Notes: generated by a model from the sequence alone, not told the origin. A stretch of 64,000 nucleotides of DNA from Planctomycetota bacterium (GCA_016872605.1 VGZI01000006.1:1-64000), one strand, 5' to 3'. Shown: positions 42,852-51,691, counted from the stretch's first letter. Made by a program: numbers and translations.

Positions 42852-43032
42852 GATGACACCTCGGAATCAGGTAGGTGATTTGGATTCCCCAGAAGCCCAG
42901 GGCCAGGACGAATCGCAAGAGTACGTTCATCAATCGAGTCGTCGGTTTGCCGGCACGGAACCGAAACAGATGCCGTTGCAGGGTCATTTCGGTCAGCCGG
43001 CCGAGCGGCCGTTTATTCCTCGAATGTCTTTA

Positions 43033-43061
43033 TATTTAGACTGTCTATTGTTCTGCGTCAA
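43033..43061 (-). promoter_or_regulatory. Candidate promoter for the membrane/PadR unit
   Basis: On the minus strand TTGACG (43056-43061) and TAAATA (43033-43038) are separated by 17 bases in an unusually AT-rich 70-bp stretch. A small inverted motif AGACAGTCT lies between them and could be an operator. It is about 180 bases upstream of the gene start, so a long leader would follow. Confidence 0.3.
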
Positions 43062-43099
43062 GTGCAAAGTGTTTTTTTTCAGCGCATGACTTACACGTA

Positions 43100-44041
43100 C
43101 TAATACCCGTGAACCAGGTCCACAAGCCCCTCCTGCAACTCTCCGGTCTGAAAGGCACGCAAGTTGCGCAAGAATCTTTGTGCCGGCAGCGATCCGGTGT
43201 TGACGGTTTCGCCGCTGTAGTGAGGGCTGACCAGGACGTTCGGCATCGTCCAAAAAGGATGGTCCGCGGGCAACGGCTCGACGGCAAAGACATCCAGTCC
43301 CGCGCCGCGAATGCGACCCGTACGCAATACCTCAATAAGAGATTCTTCTTGCACGATCGGTCCACGTGACACGTTCACCAAGATCGCTTCGGCTCGAAGC
43401 GCGAACAGCGCACCGCGGCCGACCATCCCGTCCGTGGTCGGCGTCAACGGCGCCGCTATGGCGACATGATCTGCTTCCGCGAGCATCGCGACGAGCTCGG
43501 TGTTCGGATACACGCGATCGGCGAAGGGGCAGGGCGTAGGCGTACGCTTGCAGCCGACGACGCGCATCCCGAACGCCCGTGCCAATCGCGCGATGTTCGT
43601 GCCGATGTTGCCCAGTCCGACGACGGCCAGCGTTTTTCCTTGGAGGTCGCGCATGGTGTCGGCCACGCTGCGGTCCCACTTCGGGACGCCTTGATTGCGT
43701 CCGACCACATGCAAGTTGCGATTCAGACCCAATAACATTGCGAGTGCATGCTCGGCAATCGTTGGGCCATAGAGTCCCGCGAGGTTGGTGACGCGAATGT
43801 TCTGCTGCCTGGCGATCGGGCATAGCGGTGCGGGCACGCCGGCGGACGCCAGCTGAATCCAACGCAGCCGCGCCATATTCGGCAACGTCGCCAAATCGGG
43901 CAGGCCATAGGTGATGTCCGCTCGACTCAGCACGTTGGAAATCGTCGCGTCGGCGAAATCGATCTGAGGAAACTCGGCACGCCAGCGCGCCAGTTCCCCA
44001 TCTGGCAGCCAGTGACAAACAAATACGGTGTGTTTGGACAT
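43100..44041 (-). CDS. D-2-hydroxyacid dehydrogenase
   Basis: The 313-aa NAD-dependent protein has a Rossmann GLGNIG (near 142-147), and the catalytic triad of the D-isomer family is visible: Arg in NVSRGPIV, Glu in FAVEPLP and His in VSPHYSG. It reduces or oxidises a 2-hydroxy or 2-keto acid; the substrate is not predictable. ATG 44041 gives the normal N terminus. It lies downstream of an Ldh-family gene on the same strand, which raises the possibility of a stereo-inverting pair. Confidence 0.92.
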   Translation of the reverse strand: MSKHTVFVCHWLPDGELARWRAEFPQIDFADATISNVLSRADITYGLPDLATLPNMARLRWIQLASAGVPAPLCPIARQQNIRVTNLAGLYGPTIAEHALAMLLGLNRNLHVVGRNQGVPKWDRSVADTMRDLQGKTLAVVGLGNIGTNIARLARAFGMRVVGCKRTPTPCPFADRVYPNTELVAMLAEADHVAIAAPLTPTTDGMVGRGALFALRAEAILVNVSRGPIVQEESLIEVLRTGRIRGAGLDVFAVEPLPADHPFWTMPNVLVSPHYSGETVNTGSLPAQRFLRNLRAFQTGELQEGLVDLVHGY

Positions 44042-44058
44042 CGGAGAATACCCTTCCT

Positions 44059-44096
44059 CGTTTTGCGTTCGCATGGCGCCACGCGGGCGCCTAACG
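44059..44096. repeat. Inverted repeat, family 2 copy
   Basis: CGTTTTGCGTTCGC and GCGGGCGCCTAACG form an imperfect hairpin between the two dehydrogenase genes. Confidence 0.6.
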
Positions 44097-44111
44097 AAGA
44101 CCAGGAAGCGG

Positions 44112-45161
44112 TCAACCGGGCACGGTGATTTTGAGGCGTTCCGCGAGCGTCGTCAGCTGTTTCCACGTCCCGTCGTCGAGGGGGATCCCAGACTGCCGGC
44201 GCTGGGTGCACGAGCGCCGCTCCGGGTCGCCCGGCACAAGAATCTCCGTGGCCCCGTCCGCCTTCGGGCAATTCTTGATGTTGTCGGCCAAACCGCTCAC
44301 CTCGCGCAAGAAATGCTCGGCCCCCGTGAACTGATCGATGTCGAGCACAAGGAAGAAAACGGCATTGCCCGACATGTTCGGCGCTCCGGGAGTGCTGCAT
44401 GGCGCGCCGGAGAAACCGCCGACGAGCATGTCGAGCACCAGCCCGATGCCGAAGCCCTTGTACGCTTGCGAACCGCCAAGAGGCAGAATCGAGCCGCGCG
44501 GCTCCTTGTAGAGGACGCCAGGATCGGTGGTTGGCTTGCCTTGAGGGTCGAGCAGCCATCCTTCGGGAACCTGCTGGCCTTTGTTGAAGGCGACGCGAAC
44601 TTTCCCTTCCGCGACGACGCTGGTGCCGATGTCGAGAACGACCGGATCGCCTTTCGTCGGGATGCCGACGCAGAGCGGATTGGTGCCGATGCGAGCTTCC
44701 TTTCCGCCCGGTGGCGCGACGCCTCGGCCAAAACCGTGGTTATTGACGGTTGCGAGGAATGCCATCTTGCGAGCGGCGGCGGTTTCGGCGTACTCGCCGA
44801 GCCGTCCGATATGCCCGCAGTTCTTGAGCGTCCCCGCCGCCAGGCCGAGTCCCTCGGCTCGGGGAATGAGCCGATCGAGCAGCCGATGCGCTTGCACCAT
44901 GCCGAGGCCCCAACCGCCGTCGACGACCATGACCGCGGCCGTCTGTTTGACGATGTTGAATGGCGCCCCGGGTTTCAGTCGACCATCTTTGATCGCGTCG
45001 ACATACTGAATGACGCGTATCATGCCATGCGAGTCGTGCCCGCACAGATTCGCAAGCACTAGGCTCGTGGCCACGCGCGTCGCTTCGTCCTCCGGAACGC
45101 CGGCGGCGAGAAACATCGCTTTCGCAAACGCCGTCAGTTTCTCCGCACTAAAGGTTGGCAC
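44112..45161 (-). CDS. Ldh-family (malate/L-lactate/sulfolactate type) dehydrogenase
   Basis: The 349-aa protein has LANLCGHDSHGMIRV near 38-52, with the conserved His-Asp-Ser-His-Gly segment of the LDH2/MDH2 family, plus GGWGLGMVQAHRLLDRL near 82-98 and NVNNHGFGRGVAPPGG near 140. These NAD(P)-dependent enzymes act on L-2-hydroxyacids (malate, ureidoglycolate, sulfolactate) or imines; the substrate cannot be assigned. It is upstream of the D-2-hydroxyacid dehydrogenase gene. The C terminus carries an extra Cys/Arg-rich turn (GDPERRSCTQRRQSG). Confidence 0.92.
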   Translation of the reverse strand: MPTFSAEKLTAFAKAMFLAAGVPEDEATRVATSLVLANLCGHDSHGMIRVIQYVDAIKDGRLKPGAPFNIVKQTAAVMVVDGGWGLGMVQAHRLLDRLIPRAEGLGLAAGTLKNCGHIGRLGEYAETAAARKMAFLATVNNHGFGRGVAPPGGKEARIGTNPLCVGIPTKGDPVVLDIGTSVVAEGKVRVAFNKGQQVPEGWLLDPQGKPTTDPGVLYKEPRGSILPLGGSQAYKGFGIGLVLDMLVGGFSGAPCSTPGAPNMSGNAVFFLVLDIDQFTGAEHFLREVSGLADNIKNCPKADGATEILVPGDPERRSCTQRRQSGIPLDDGTWKQLTTLAERLKITVPG

Positions 45162-45169
45162 GTTGGAGG

Positions 45170-45360
45170 CTCCAGGAGTCAGGAATCAGGAGTCAGGGAT
45201 GTTGTCGCTTCTGCTCTTTTGCGGACAATAACCATGAGGGTTATCATAGGAACTGAGTTTCGCCATGAATGGGAGGACGGGCCAGACCGGATGTACTCTT
45301 CATTCTGAGCGACTGACTCCTGACTCCTGACCCCTGAACCCTGAACCCTGACTCCGGGAG
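45170..45360. repeat. Long inverted repeat of CAGGAGTCAGG units
   Basis: CTCCAGGAGTCAGGAATCAGGAGTCAGGG at 45170-45198 faces GACTGACTCCTGACTCCTGA...CCGGGAG at 45310-45360 across about 110 bases. The right end supplies the GGGAG RBS for the epimerase gene. Confidence 0.8.
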
Positions 45361-45367
45361 CTCCGCA

Positions 45368-46369
45368 GTGCCATTTGTCTTTCAATGGGAACAACGTCCC
45401 GGCGCTACCGCCGAAATCGATCGTGTCATCGTGCTGACCGACGGCAAAAATCGCCTCGAAGTCGCGCCATCGCTTGGCTTCAACGCCTACCGCTGGCAGG
45501 CCGGCGGGCTCGACTTGCTGTACCACGGGCCGCAGTTCTTCGACGAGAAACGCTCGACCCGCGGCGGATTCCCGATCCTCTTTCCGTTCCCGAATCGCAT
45601 CCGTGGCGGCAAGTTCTCCATCGCTGCGAACGAAACGTTGTCATTGCCGATCAACGACCCGGCCAACAAAAATGCGATCCACGGCTTCGCACATTCCCGT
45701 CCTTGGCGTGTCGTCGATCAGGGCGCCCGCGCCGGCGTCGCATGGGTCACGGCCGAGTATCATGCGTCGGTCGACGGCCCCGACACGCTCCCGCTGTGGC
45801 CGGCAGATCATCGCTTGCGCGTCACCTATCGGCTCCTCGATCACGTGCTGCGCATTGAAGCCGACGCCGACAATCCGAGTGGAAAATCGTTGCCGTTCGG
45901 CCTTGGGTATCATCCCTACTTCGCGCTGGCGCCGTTCGGCGGACCGCAGGCGTACATCACGGTGGCCGCCGCCAAGCGTTGGGAACTGGTCGATAACTTG
46001 CCGACGGGCAAGACCATCGATCTCGGCGAAGCACGCGACTTAAGGCACGGGCAGTTCTATGCCGCGCTGCAACTCGATGACGTGATGACCAACCTCTACA
46101 CATTCGCCTACGACCCGCAGGAGCAACTCGGATTGACCGCGGTGATCCAGCATCCCAGCGGCACGGGAATGCTCTCACTCTGGACGTCGGACGACTTCCG
46201 CGAACTGGTGCTGTTCACGCCGCCGCACCGGGAAGCGATCTGCATCGAGCCATACACCTGCACGACCGATGCGATCAACTTGTCGGCCAAGGGCATCGAA
46301 ACCGGCTGGAAGATACTCAAACCCGGCGAACACTGGCACGGCGTCGTCGAGCTTCATCTGGCGAATTGA
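45368..46369 (+). CDS. Aldose 1-epimerase family protein
   Basis: The 333-aa GTG-started protein resembles aldose/hexose-6-phosphate mutarotases: [19 protein letters not shown] near 64-82, [11 protein letters not shown] near 104-114, [11 protein letters not shown] near 178-188 and [12 protein letters not shown] with a catalytic-type Glu near 295. It interconverts anomers of a sugar or sugar phosphate in the cytoplasm. The RsmC-like methyltransferase starts 10 bp after its stop, so they may be co-transcribed. GGGAG seven bases before the GTG comes from the adjacent repeat. Confidence 0.9.
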   Translation: MPFVFQWEQRPGATAEIDRVIVLTDGKNRLEVAPSLGFNAYRWQAGGLDLLYHGPQFFDEKRSTRGGFPILFPFPNRIRGGKFSIAANETLSLPINDPANKNAIHGFAHSRPWRVVDQGARAGVAWVTAEYHASVDGPDTLPLWPADHRLRVTYRLLDHVLRIEADADNPSGKSLPFGLGYHPYFALAPFGGPQAYITVAAAKRWELVDNLPTGKTIDLGEARDLRHGQFYAALQLDDVMTNLYTFAYDPQEQLGLTAVIQHPSGTGMLSLWTSDDFRELVLFTPPHREAICIEPYTCTTDAINLSAKGIETGWKILKPGEHWHGVVELHLAN

Positions 46370-46379
46370 AAGCGAATCC

Positions 46380-47519
46380 ATGTCAACGAAACGGTCCAAG
46401 AAAAAAGTACGTTCATTTCCCGATTTGCTGGCGACCGTGACGGCCCGGTTGCGGCCACCGTTCGGCGTCGTGCTCGGCTCGCCCGGCGATGCCGCCGACG
46501 TGATACGAAGTCTTCCTGACGGAGAAACGACCTGCTATCAGATGGACACGTATCAAGCCGCTCGCCTGCGTGAACTCATCGGCGATCGCGCCGTGACGAC
46601 AGTTGAAACGCACGCCGATTTGTGGGATTGCGTGCCCCCCTCACCCTCCGGGAGAGGGGATGGGGGCGAGGGCTTCCAAACGCTCATCTATCCCGTCCCC
46701 TACGGCGGCGAGCGGGCGCTGAAGCTTGACATGATCGAGCAGGCTTACCATGTCCTCAAACCGCACGGCACGTTCATCTTGCTTTCGCCCTACGATCGCG
46801 ACGACTTCTTCGCGCCGGCATTGAAGAAGGTCTTCGGCAAAATCCATGTGCCGATGGACGGCGACAACAAGGTCTTTTGGTGCCAGCACGACGGCGAGCG
46901 TCCGCGGCGACGCCATGAGATGACCTATCACGTCCGGGTCGACGAGCAAACGTCGTACTCGTTTGTGTCGCGTCCCGGTGTGTTCGGCTACGGCTTTTTC
47001 GACCAAGGGGGGCGGGCGCTCACCGAGGTCATGGAACTTTCCCCCGGTCAGCGCGTGCTCGACCTCGGGTGCGGGGTCGGCACGAACGGCATCCTCGCGG
47101 CACGCCAGATTGGCGAGGCCGGCTTCGTCGCCTTTGCCGACAGTAATATGCGTGCTGTCGCATTGGCTGAACTCAACGCCAAGGCGCTGGGCGTGGCGAA
47201 CTTGCATGCGATCGCAACCCACACGCTCACCGATTGGCCGGATGCGTCGTTCGATGTCATCCTCGCCAATCCTCCCTACTACGCCCAGGGCGCGATCGTG
47301 CATTACTTCGTCGAGCGAGCCAAGGCGCTGCTGCGTCCCAAAGGCGTCTTGTACCTGGTGACGAAGCAGGTCGATGCGGTGTACCCAGTGATCACGGAGC
47401 ATTTCGCCGAGCCGGAGATGTTCGAAAATCGGGGCTACGTGATCTTCCGCGCCGGCAACGACTCTGCGTCTAGCGCCCGCCCCGCGTCGAGTGAACACGA
47501 AGCCGAGCGGCAGGAATAG
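46380..47519 (+). CDS. RsmC/RlmG-like class I methyltransferase with repeat insertion
   Basis: The 379-aa protein has two halves. The C-terminal SAM-binding domain shows [20 protein letters not shown] (near 223-242), and the NPPYY catalytic motif (near 296) is typical of rRNA guanine-N2 methyltransferases. The N-terminal half resembles the degenerate RsmC N domain. Residues 85-98 ([14 protein letters not shown]) are encoded by a copy of the GC-rich intergenic repeat at 46638-46672; the frame is preserved. It likely methylates 16S or 23S rRNA, subject to confirmation. Its stop is just before a second, intergenic copy of the same repeat. Confidence 0.88.
   Translation: MSTKRSKKKVRSFPDLLATVTARLRPPFGVVLGSPGDAADVIRSLPDGETTCYQMDTYQAARLRELIGDRAVTTVETHADLWDCVPPSPSGRGDGGEGFQTLIYPVPYGGERALKLDMIEQAYHVLKPHGTFILLSPYDRDDFFAPALKKVFGKIHVPMDGDNKVFWCQHDGERPRRRHEMTYHVRVDEQTSYSFVSRPGVFGYGFFDQGGRALTEVMELSPGQRVLDLGCGVGTNGILAARQIGEAGFVAFADSNMRAVALAELNAKALGVANLHAIATHTLTDWPDASFDVILANPPYYAQGAIVHYFVERAKALLRPKGVLYLVTKQVDAVYPVITEHFAEPEMFENRGYVIFRAGNDSASSARPASSEHEAERQE
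46638..46672. repeat. In-frame copy of family 7 inside the methyltransferase
   Basis: The 35 bases match the intergenic copy at 47528-47562 in 31 positions by hand alignment. The repeat encodes residues 85-98 of the methyltransferase. Confidence 0.9.
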
Positions 47520-47527
47520 GTTTACCC

Positions 47528-47627
47528 CCCTCTTCCTCCGGGAGAGGGGTTGGGGGTGAGGGCAAATCACGGGAAACTGCAGGTCTCACCCTCACCCCCG
47601 GCCGTTCTCCCGGAGGGAGAGGGGAGA
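47528..47627. repeat. Paired family 7 copies between genes
   Basis: A CCCTCTTCCTCCGGGAGAGG unit (47528-47562) is followed by a second unit of the CCCTCACCCCCGG subtype at 47589-47627 with a partly complementary structure. The pair forms a strong GC-rich hairpin downstream of the methyltransferase. Confidence 0.85.
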
Positions 47628-47686
47628 AACAGACTTGCCGCTCGCCCAAACGCGCAACTACAAACGCTCGCACGGAGATGCACACA

Positions 47687-48184
47687 ATGACCGCCGACGA
47701 CTTGATCCGCCACCTCGGTCTGACGCCCCACCCGAAGGAAGGCGGCTTTTTTCGTGAAACATACCGTGCCGCCGAATCGCTAACTGGCCTGTCGACGCGC
47801 TATGTCGGCCCACGCTCGGCGAGCACGGCAATTTACTACCTTCTGACACCAAGTACGTTCTCCGCCATCCATCGCTTGCAAACCGATGAGATCTTTCACT
47901 TCTACCTCGGCGATCCGGTCCGCATGCTGCATCTCGATCCGGACGGCAACGGGCGAACAATTGTCCTCGGTCCCGATGTGCTGAACAATCAGCAACTGCA
48001 GGTCATCGTGCCGCGCGGCATTTGGCAAGGCAGCTGTCTCGAACCCGGCGGTTCGTTCGCGCTGATGGGTTGCACGGTGGCGCCGGGATTTGAGTACATC
48101 GACTATGAAGCCGGCGATCGGCAGAAGCTATTGCAACAGTACCCCGTCTATGCCGACTTGATCCGCCGATTGACGCTAGCATAA
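47687..48184 (+). CDS. DUF985 cupin protein
   Basis: The 165-aa protein has LGLTPHPKEGGFFRETYR near 11-28, IYYLLTPSTFSAIHRLQTDEIFHFYLGDPV near 49-78 and VPRGIWQGSCLEPGG near 107-121: the DUF985 (YML079-like) cupin pattern. It probably binds a small molecule in a beta-barrel; no enzymatic activity is established. ATG 47687 has GGAG nine bases upstream; ATG 47678 is in frame and equally possible. It is transcribed from a region after the repeat pair. Confidence 0.9.
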   Translation: MTADDLIRHLGLTPHPKEGGFFRETYRAAESLTGLSTRYVGPRSASTAIYYLLTPSTFSAIHRLQTDEIFHFYLGDPVRMLHLDPDGNGRTIVLGPDVLNNQQLQVIVPRGIWQGSCLEPGGSFALMGCTVAPGFEYIDYEAGDRQKLLQQYPVYADLIRRLTLA

Positions 48185-48186
48185 TA

Positions 48187-48244
48187 TGGTGAATGGGAGG
48201 TGGTGAGTGGTTACTCCTCACCAATCACCACTCAATACTCACCA
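48187..48244. repeat. Inverted repeat related to family 6
   Basis: TGGTGAATGGGAGGTGGTGA on the left faces an imperfect complement ending ACTCACCA at 48244. The unit resembles the GAGTGGTGAGTG repeats but lacks the GAAGTCCAATC core. It precedes the DUF4337 gene. Confidence 0.7.
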
Positions 48245-48255
48245 AAGGATGGACC

Positions 48256-48969
48256 ATGACTCATGGACCCGAACATCACATTGAGCACGCCGAACACGCC
48301 GAACACGCGTCGCATGACGACTTCAACAAACAGGTAACGATGTCGATCGCCATCGTCGCCGCGATCTTGGCGTGCGTGACGATGCTGGGCCATCGCGCCC
48401 ACAACGAGACGCTGCGGTTGCAAGGCGAGGCCCTGGAGTTGCAAACCAAAGCAAGCATCATGAGCACCGAGACCGCCAACAAGTGGGCGTATTATCAGAC
48501 TAAGAACATGTTCAACCTCGAATCGGAAATCATGGTCGATGTCTTGAGCGTCGTCTCAATTCGCACGGATCGCGACAAGGAACACACGAGCTTAATGAAG
48601 AAGTACACCAAGAATGTGGAAGAATACAAAGGCGCCAAGCCGGCCAATGGCTCCGAAGCCTCCGAAGAAGAAAAGAAGAAAAGTGCTGGCAAGCTGAAGA
48701 AGATCCAGAAAGAGGCCGAGGACATGGGCGAGGCGGCCAAGAAACTCATGAAGGACTCTCAGGCCAAGCTTGATGAAAGCCACATCATGCACGCCAAGGG
48801 AGACCGCTTCGATCTGGGCGAGCTCGGGCTGCAATTCGGCGTTGTGTTGTGCTCGCTGGCAATTCTGACCAGAAGCCGCGGATTCTGGATCTTCGGCTTG
48901 TCAGCGTCCGCGGTCGGCGCAGCGGTTGCGCTTACTGGGCAGTTCAGCCTATTCATCGGGCATCATTAA
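48256..48969 (+). CDS. DUF4337 family membrane protein
   Basis: The 237-aa protein has a His/Glu-rich start (HIEHAEHAEHASHDD), a transmembrane helix (MSIAIVAAILACVTMLG, near 29-45), a long helical, probably coiled-coil middle (QTKASIMSTETANKWAYYQTKN, then KKSAGKLKKIQKEAEDMGEAAKK) and two more helices near the C terminus (VVLCSLAILTRS and GLSASAVGAAVALTGQF). This matches DUF4337. Function unknown. ATG 48256 has AAGGA upstream; the earlier in-frame ATG is in the repeat. Confidence 0.9.
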   Translation: MTHGPEHHIEHAEHAEHASHDDFNKQVTMSIAIVAAILACVTMLGHRAHNETLRLQGEALELQTKASIMSTETANKWAYYQTKNMFNLESEIMVDVLSVVSIRTDRDKEHTSLMKKYTKNVEEYKGAKPANGSEASEEEKKKSAGKLKKIQKEAEDMGEAAKKLMKDSQAKLDESHIMHAKGDRFDLGELGLQFGVVLCSLAILTRSRGFWIFGLSASAVGAAVALTGQFSLFIGHH

Positions 48970-48990
48970 GACCCGATTGGACGAATCAAT

Positions 48991-49185
48991 ATGAATCGCA
49001 TCGTGCAAATCACCGTGTGGCAGGGCGACTGCGCATGGTTCGGCTTTCTTCACGACTGTCCCGATTATTAGACCCAGGGACGAACGAAAAAGAAACTTCA
49101 AGACAACCTGCGCGATCTGTTTCGTGACATCGATAGCGGCGAGGTTCCTGGCATCCGCAAGGGCGAAGAACTGGTAATTTCGTGA
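48991..49185 (+). pseudogene. hicB: HicB-like antitoxin gene with premature TAG
   Basis: The frame reads MNRIVQITVWQGDCAWFGFLHDCPDY, then TAG (49069-49071), then TQGRTKKKLQDNLRDL and FRDIDSGEVPGIRKGEELVIS before TGA. HicB family members have W(or a similar residue)TQG after PDY, so the TAG most simply replaces TGG (Trp). The region on both sides is otherwise intact over 65 codons. HicB normally neutralises HicA and represses the operon; a truncated 26-aa product would not. The end overlaps the hicA GTG by 4 bases. Confidence 0.8.
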
Positions 49186-49380
49186 AAAGTGTTGACTTGT
49201 TTAGAGCAGCCAAAGCCTTGGGTTGCGAGCGTGCTTGTCCGATCGAAGGACAAGCATGATTGGTACCGAAATCCAAAGACCGGCGTCGCCCAGCCTGTTC
49301 CAAGACACCGCGAGATCAAGGAGCCCTTGGCAGGGCATATTATCCGCATGCTCAGCGACGATTCGGACCTGTCCGAATGA
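49182..49380 (+). pseudogene. hicA: HicA-like mRNA interferase gene with frameshift
   Basis: From GTG 49182 one frame reads MKSVDLFRAAKALGC and then goes wrong (stop after 25 codons). The +1 frame continues the HicA pattern with VLVRSKDKHDWYRNPKTGVAQPVPRHREIKEPLAGHIIRML to TGA 49378-49380. A one-base change in length near 49225-49232 would rejoin them. The HDW segment holds the expected catalytic His position (GSHxxxxNP in the family). Both partners are broken, so the module is probably a relic. Confidence 0.78.
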
Positions 49381-49386
49381 CCACGA

Positions 49387-49992
49387 TCACTCCCACATCC
49401 AACCCAACGGCAACAGAAGCAACGCTCGGCTCACGGCGTTCATGAGCGGTCCCGGCATGACTCCCGGCCGGTCCTTCGCCTCTGGGAAAATCCCCTCGTT
49501 CGTCGATTGCAGGTCGTCCACCGCGTAAAACGCTGCGGGATGAAGCGATTCGATCAAGTCGATCACCAACGGCAGTTGGGCGCGCTTCACAACCGTCATC
49601 ACGATCTGCACCTTTCCCGTCGCCCCTTCGCCATCGACGCAGGTCACGCCGAAGTCGGCAGCCCGAAGTTGATCGATGAGGGCAGACGCGTCCCGGTGCG
49701 TGATGATCCGCACAATGACCGTTCCGAGGGCCAATCGCTTCTCGATGATGATGCCCAGATAGTTACCGAGCGTGAAGCCCAAGGCAAAGGCGACGAAGCA
49801 GCTCCAGTCGCTCAGATTCTGCATGATCTGGCTGATGGCGAACAGCCAGATGAGAATTTCGAAGAAGCCGAGAATCGGCGCAACGACCTTTTGGCCTCGC
49901 GCGACGAAGATGATGCGCAAGGTTCCGATCGTCACCACCGCCACTTCGGCGACAAAAATCACGAACGGCAAAACCCACTCGGACAGATCCAC
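49387..49992 (-). CDS. DUF2179/UPF0316-type membrane protein
   Basis: The 201-aa protein has three hydrophobic helices in its first 90 residues (WVLPFVIFVAEVAVVTIGTLRIIFVARG, ILGFFEILIWLFAISQIM, FVAFALGFTLGNYLGIIIE), then a cytoplasmic domain with IIVRIITHRDASALIDQLR-type and GATGKVQIVMTVVKRAQLP segments typical of DUF2179. The family (UPF0316/YebE-like) has no firm function. GTG 49992 is chosen because GGAGG lies eight bases upstream; GTG 50016 is an in-frame alternative without a good RBS. It is convergent with the hicBA relic. Confidence 0.9.
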   Translation of the reverse strand: MDLSEWVLPFVIFVAEVAVVTIGTLRIIFVARGQKVVAPILGFFEILIWLFAISQIMQNLSDWSCFVAFALGFTLGNYLGIIIEKRLALGTVIVRIITHRDASALIDQLRAADFGVTCVDGEGATGKVQIVMTVVKRAQLPLVIDLIESLHPAAFYAVDDLQSTNEGIFPEAKDRPGVMPGPLMNAVSRALLLLPLGWMWE

Positions 49993-50102
49993 GCCACGAA
50001 CCTCCGCCTTTTTCACCCTGGGAGGCGAGGAGAATAGCGTTGCCTGCGATTTCTGTCAACCGTGCTTCGCAAGGTGAATCTGACGCGACGACCGAAGAAA
50101 AT

Positions 50103-50160
50103 GAGAAAAGCAGGTAAACAGCAAGAGAATCTGTTTCTCTCTCTGCGTACCTGCTTTCTT
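50103..50160. terminator. Bidirectional hairpin terminator
   Basis: AGAAAAGCAGGTA (50103-50115) pairs with TACCTGCTTTCTT (50148-50160), with an inner AGAGAA/TTCTCT stem. On the minus strand a T-rich tail follows, so it probably ends the trigger factor transcript. Confidence 0.7.
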
Positions 50161-50194
50161 ACTTGTTCGAAAGGAAGGTCGTGCACGTCGCGAA

Positions 50195-51691
50195 CTAGGC
50201 CGGCGGCGGCTCGTCGGCCAGCTTCTGTTCCGGCGGAGCGGCGGTCGGGTCGTGCAGTTCGCCTTGCACCGCCTGCGCTTCGGCCGTGCCCATACCGCCT
50301 TCTTTGCCGATCGTGACTTCTTCGTACTCGGCGCTCTGCAAGATCAAGTTCAACGCCTTGCGTTCGATCAGTTGGGCCGCCAACGTCTCCATGAGATCGT
50401 CGCGTTCGAACTGAGCCCGAATGCGCCGCGGCATTTCGCCGTATTGCATGGCGATGCGCTCGATCTCCTCGTCGATCTCGTGTTGCTCCAGTGCGACCTT
50501 CTCCGCCTCGGCAATTTTCTGCAGGACGAAGTGCTCTTTGAGCGCGGATGCCGTGCTCGACAGCACATCGCGTTCGAGCATGCGGCGGCGGGCGGTTATC
50601 TCCTCGTCGTTGATGCCGGCTTCGCGCATTTCCATCTCGCGCCGCGCCAGCGTCTTGCGCGCTTGGCGCATCAGCAAATCTTGCGGCAGCTCCCAGGTCG
50701 CCGACGCCGTGATCAAATTCAGAACTTGCTCGCGGGCAGATTGCCGTTGGCTGTACTCCAGTCGGCGCTGCAAAACGAGCAAAATCCGCTCGCGGAATTC
50801 GTCGAGAGTCTTGCAATCGTATTTTTCGAGGAAGACCTCGTCGATTTCCGGCAAACGCAGGCGCTTGACATCCTTGACCGTGACGGCGGCCTGGACCGTC
50901 TGGCCGCGCAGGCGGGCGTCGGCGACGGCGTCGGTCATGGAGATATCGACGGTGCGCGTCTCGCCCGCTTTGGCGCCTACCATCTGTTCGCCGAACTTCT
51001 GGGCGACGCCGTCCTTGAACGTCATCGTGTCTTCGATCCGCAGCGTGATCTCCTTGGCTTCGCCGACCTTCTCGCCGCTGAAGGTGGTGACCATGTCGCA
51101 GATGACGAAATCGCCTTTGTCGGCCGGTGCGTCCATCGGCACGAGTTGGCCGTCCTCGGACATGAGGCGTTTCTGCTCTTCGTCGACGTCGGCGTCGGTG
51201 AAGGTCCGCACCGGCTTCTTGAGCTTGAGTCCCTTGTATTCAGGCAGGTCGAAGTGAGGCCGAACCTCGACTTCGAACTCGTAAATGAAGTCTCCCTTCT
51301 CCGGAATCTTCAGCGCGGTGGCGTTGAGGTTCGGAGCGGTCAGAGGCGCGACGTCGAATTCTTCAGCCAGCTGCTCAAGGCTGGCAAGCAGGATTTCGCC
51401 CTTGACCTGATCGTGGACATCCTTGCGAAACTTGCGCTGGACGATAACCTTCGGCGCCTTGCCGGGGCGAAACCCGGGGACCCAGGCGTCGCCGACCAGT
51501 TCCTTGTACTTTTTCTCAAAACTGGCGTCGATGTCGTCGCGCTGGATCGTCACCTTGATGTGCTTTTTGCACGGGCCGACGTCCTTAATGTCGACCGATT
51601 GCTTCAGCTTCTTCTTTTCTTCGGCCGGCGGTGCTTCGGCATTGGCCTCAGGATTCGCCTCGGCGACGGGTGTGCTTCCGGTTTCGGTCAT
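50195..51691 (-). CDS. tig: Trigger factor, ribosome-associated chaperone/PPIase
   Basis: The 498-aa protein carries the ribosome-binding signature GFRPGKAPKVIVQRKF (near 73-88), a central FKBP-like PPIase domain with VEVRPHFDLPEYKGLKLKKP and DMVTTFSG, and a C-terminal substrate-binding region. It is longer than most (about 430 aa) because of an acidic/Ala-Pro N-terminal extension (about 40 residues) and a C-terminal tail. It binds nascent chains at the exit tunnel. ATG 51691 is the start; the frame is open upstream but includes the terminator hairpin. clpP/clpX, often next to tig, are not seen. Confidence 0.95.
   Translation of the reverse strand: MTETGSTPVAEANPEANAEAPPAEEKKKLKQSVDIKDVGPCKKHIKVTIQRDDIDASFEKKYKELVGDAWVPGFRPGKAPKVIVQRKFRKDVHDQVKGEILLASLEQLAEEFDVAPLTAPNLNATALKIPEKGDFIYEFEVEVRPHFDLPEYKGLKLKKPVRTFTDADVDEEQKRLMSEDGQLVPMDAPADKGDFVICDMVTTFSGEKVGEAKEITLRIEDTMTFKDGVAQKFGEQMVGAKAGETRTVDISMTDAVADARLRGQTVQAAVTVKDVKRLRLPEIDEVFLEKYDCKTLDEFRERILLVLQRRLEYSQRQSAREQVLNLITASATWELPQDLLMRQARKTLARREMEMREAGINDEEITARRRMLERDVLSSTASALKEHFVLQKIAEAEKVALEQHEIDEEIERIAMQYGEMPRRIRAQFERDDLMETLAAQLIERKALNLILQSAEYEEVTIGKEGGMGTAEAQAVQGELHDPTAAPPEQKLADEPPPA

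Noticed and set aside
42703-42987. Small hydrophobic protein upstream of the PadR unit
   Set aside because: It overlaps the membrane gene by about 150 bp in another frame. Only the first part could be a leader peptide, and I cannot support a full gene.
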